From an uncultured Lachnospiraceae bacterium (GTDB lineage Bacteria; Bacillota; Clostridia; Lachnospirales; Lachnospiraceae), in contig URSA01000002.1 of NCBI GenBank assembly GCA_900550475.1, positions 124,001 through 188,000 on the forward strand: 64,000 bases of DNA. The letters run 5' to 3'. The notes beneath the pieces are model-generated. The model saw only the letters and a list, made by a program, of their open reading frames with translations. It was not told where the DNA came from and did not search any database. Numbering within the stretch: position 1 is the stretch's first letter; every line of letters begins with the position of its first letter. The position numbers were made by a program, and so were the translations under genes. Below, in pieces: positions 62,117 through 64,000 of this stretch.

Positions 62117-63172
62117 GTGATTTTGTCTATTTTGATTCTGATCCTGCTTACGGTTGTGACACCGATCCTGATAGGCGCGGGTGTGGCGGCTCATATAAAC
62201 AAGCAGGAGCGGAATGTGGTATTTATGTGGGCTGCCGGGACGATCCTGTCATGGGCGCTGTTTCAGATCCTCGCGGTGGGTATGATCCTCAAGTGGCAGA
62301 GCTTTCACACGCTGGTGCTCTGGTATGGAGTCTGCCTTGCAGCAGCGGTGGTGGCGGGAGTGATCTCCTATCTGCTGTATGTGAAAAAGAGACCGGCGCT
62401 TGCGGCGGTGAAAACCGCAAAATCCAAGCGGGAGTGGCTTTTGTGGGGCATTTTTGCAGCAGGATTGCTGTTGCAGCTCGTGCTGGCGGTGGTGCTTGCG
62501 TACGGTGACGGGGACGATGCCTATTACGTGGCGACCTCCACCGTCACGGTGCAGACGGACACTATGTATAGACAGCTTCCGTATCTTGGGGGAAGCACAT
62601 GGCTGGATATCCGGCACTGTCTTGCTCCGTTTCCCATCCTGATCGCGTTTTATGCAAAGGTATCGGGAATGCATCCGGCGATTGTCTCCCATATTGTTAT
62701 GCCGGTGCTTCTGATTCCGCTCACCTACGCCATCTACGGGATGATCGGCAGCAGGCTGCTTGTGGGGAGAAAAAGGTATCTGCCGGCTTTTCTGGTGTTT
62801 GTGTCCGTTCTGGTGATGTGGGGCAATTATTCCCTCTATACGGCGGAAACCTTTTTGATCACCCGTTCCAGACAGGGAAAGGCGGCGCTGGGAAATGCGG
62901 TGATTCCGCTCTGTTTTCTGCTTTTCTTTCTGATCGGGGAGAGGCTTTCGGAGAACCGCAGGATAGAGAAAAGTCTCTGGGTTCTTGTGTTTGCAACGGT
63001 GACATCCGCTGCGCTCTGCAGCGCGCTGGGCGGCTTTCTGGCAGCCATGCTGCTGGGGATTTTCGGGTTGTGCGTCCTGATTTCTTATCGGAAATGGCGG
63101 ATTCTGCCGCCCCTGCTTGTGTGCCTGCTCCCGGCGGCATTGTATGTGGGGTTGTATGCGTATCTGCGGTAG
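62117..63172 (+). CDS. Polytopic membrane protein, DUF6077-like
   Basis: The 351-residue protein has about ten helices. The segment YGDGDDAYYVATSTVTVQTDTMYRQLPYLGG lies in the first large outside loop and resembles the acidic loop of DUF6077 proteins, which appear to be GT-C-like; the function is unproven. GTG 62117 follows AAGGAG at 62101-62106. The next gene starts 28 bases after its stop in another frame and begins with a natural-looking N-terminus, so they are treated as two genes rather than one broken one. Confidence 0.6.
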   Translation: MILSILILILLTVVTPILIGAGVAAHINKQERNVVFMWAAGTILSWALFQILAVGMILKWQSFHTLVLWYGVCLAAAVVAGVISYLLYVKKRPALAAVKTAKSKREWLLWGIFAAGLLLQLVLAVVLAYGDGDDAYYVATSTVTVQTDTMYRQLPYLGGSTWLDIRHCLAPFPILIAFYAKVSGMHPAIVSHIVMPVLLIPLTYAIYGMIGSRLLVGRKRYLPAFLVFVSVLVMWGNYSLYTAETFLITRSRQGKAALGNAVIPLCFLLFFLIGERLSENRRIEKSLWVLVFATVTSAALCSALGGFLAAMLLGIFGLCVLISYRKWRILPPLLVCLLPAALYVGLYAYLR

Positions 63173-63200
63173 AAGTGCAGCGTAATGGATGAGGAATGTT

Positions 63201-63962
63201 ATGTGGAATGAGATTGTAACGTTGTATGAAAACTATATCGGTACGGGAATGATCAGCGGTCTGTTTCTGGCAGCGCTGATCTACCTCTTTGTAACGGAAA
63301 AAAACAAGGCAGCGCGCACGGTGTTTTTATATATGCCGGTTGTCACGCTGGCTTTCTACTTCTGCCCTTTCTTTGCAGCACTGATCTATGCCCTGACGGG
63401 GGAGGAAATCTATTACAGGCTCCTATGGCTGGTGCCTGTGGTGCCTGTGCTTGCCTATGCGGCGGTCAAGATTATCAGCGAGGCGGGGGAGAAAAAACGC
63501 CTGCCTGCCGGGATCGCCATTGCGGGTATTTTTATGGTGTCGGGCAGTCTGGTCTATCAGAGTCCCTATTTTAAACAGGCACAGAATGCCTATCATGTGC
63601 CGCAGGCGGTGGTGGAGATCTGTGATACCATACAATCGGGCGATACCTTGGTAAAGGCAGTATTTCCGGGAGAACTTGTGCAGTATGTGCGGCAGTACAA
63701 CTCCTGCATCTGGATGCCGTACGGCAGGGAAGCGCTGGTGGAAAGATGGGGCTTTTCTTACGAACTCTTTGATCTGCAGCTGCAGGAGACTCTGGATGTG
63801 TCGGTGTTTGCACCGCTTGCACACAGCGAAGGCTGCCAATACATCATTCTCCCCGAGGAGAGAAAGTTGCTCGGCAGCCTTTCCGATTACGGTTATGAAT
63901 TGCTGGACAAGAAAGAAGGGTACTGCATCTACTGGGATTCCAAGTTGGACTGGAAACCGTAG
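63201..63962 (+). CDS. Membrane protein with C-terminal extracytoplasmic domain, function unknown
   Basis: The 253-residue protein has four hydrophobic segments in its first 130 residues, with GEEIYYRLLWLVPVVPVLAYAAVKI in the middle, and a soluble C-terminal part that includes GDTLVKAVFPGELVQYVRQY and a Trp/Tyr-rich end. Such C-terminal parts occur at the ends of GT-C proteins, so it may work together with the preceding membrane protein. GAGGA five bases before ATG 63201 makes it preferable to ATG 63189. I do not recognise the family with certainty. The remaining 38 bases of the window hold no assignable feature. Confidence 0.6.
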   Translation: MWNEIVTLYENYIGTGMISGLFLAALIYLFVTEKNKAARTVFLYMPVVTLAFYFCPFFAALIYALTGEEIYYRLLWLVPVVPVLAYAAVKIISEAGEKKRLPAGIAIAGIFMVSGSLVYQSPYFKQAQNAYHVPQAVVEICDTIQSGDTLVKAVFPGELVQYVRQYNSCIWMPYGREALVERWGFSYELFDLQLQETLDVSVFAPLAHSEGCQYIILPEERKLLGSLSDYGYELLDKKEGYCIYWDSKLDWKP

Positions 63963-64000
63963 ATGGGAGTGTATTTCTGGATGGCGTCAATCATGCGCGA

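Noticed and set aside
62117..63962. One membrane protein gene broken by a frameshift
   Set aside because: The two parts are in different frames, but the second has a good ribosome site and a natural membrane-protein start, so two genes are more likely.
63963..64000. Possible start of a further gene at the right edge
   Set aside because: ATG codons at 63963 and 63981 follow a GGGAG sequence, but fewer than 13 codons are visible, so no call can be supported.

Overview
The window is one continuous surface-polysaccharide (capsule or exopolysaccharide) biosynthesis locus, cut at its left edge and probably at its right edge. AGGAG-type ribosome binding sites, frequent GTG/TTG starts, sigma-A type promoters, single-membrane style glycan genes (TupA-like ATP-grasp, Wzx/Wzy, polyprenyl glycosylphosphotransferase, MBOAT/SGNH pairs) and gene content of the kind seen in gut Clostridia suggest a Bacillota genome, most likely Lachnospiraceae. 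This assignment is inference; no rRNA, tRNA or housekeeping gene is present to fix it. No IS element, CRISPR array or phage gene was seen.

Layout. (1) 1-23318, plus strand, tightly coupled: formyltransferase tail, deacetylase, tandem GT4-GT4 fusion, TupA-like ATP-grasp, GT4, GT2, GT11 fucosyltransferase, ABC flippase, second GT11-like gene, large membrane protein, DUF5672, GT17, GT2, Wzy-like polymerase, initiating glycosylphosphotransferase, GT4, acyltransferase, radical SAM/SPASM enzyme, GT4, acyltransferase. (2) 23315-27266, minus: GT4, AsnB-like amidotransferase and GT11, from a divergent promoter. (3) 27414-35717, plus: UDP-glucose dehydrogenase, an acyltransferase gene broken by an in-frame TAG, MBOAT plus SGNH partner, radical SAM enzyme, GT4, Wzx flippase. 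(4) 35703-36728, minus: acyltransferase. (5) 36909-47601, plus: alkaline-phosphatase-superfamily transferase, acyltransferase, UDP-GlcA epimerase, then a strong promoter with a short structured RNA and terminator in front of a truncated Abi/HEPN gene, GT4, deacetylase-like protein, second AsnB-like enzyme, GT2, SGNH hydrolase. (6) 47602-50141, minus: second MBOAT/SGNH pair. (7) 50260-63962, plus: two GT-C type membrane proteins, small DUF4870-like protein, PseB-like dehydratase, FKP (fucokinase/GDP-fucose pyrophosphorylase), GNAT-acyltransferase fusion, GT-C type protein, RffA-type aminotransferase and two membrane proteins.

How it works together (inference). The polyprenyl glycosylphosphotransferase at 16344 loads the first sugar on the lipid carrier. 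The GT4, GT2, GT11 and GT17 enzymes extend it. Ugd and the epimerase supply UDP-GlcA and UDP-GalA, which the AsnB-like and ATP-grasp enzymes may amidate. FKP makes GDP-L-fucose by salvage for the three GT11 enzymes. PseB-like, RffA-like and GNAT enzymes suggest amino-deoxy sugars. Flippases (Wzx and a PglK-like ABC protein) and Wzy export and polymerise. Many acyltransferases, two MBOAT/SGNH pairs and a phosphatase-superfamily transferase decorate the product.

Three minus-strand modules each start at a divergent promoter pair with palindromes and each end on a plus-strand gene with overlapping or touching stop codons and no terminator. The most unusual element is the promoter-RNA-terminator-HEPN arrangement at 40864-41641, which has the layout of an RNA-toxin pair.
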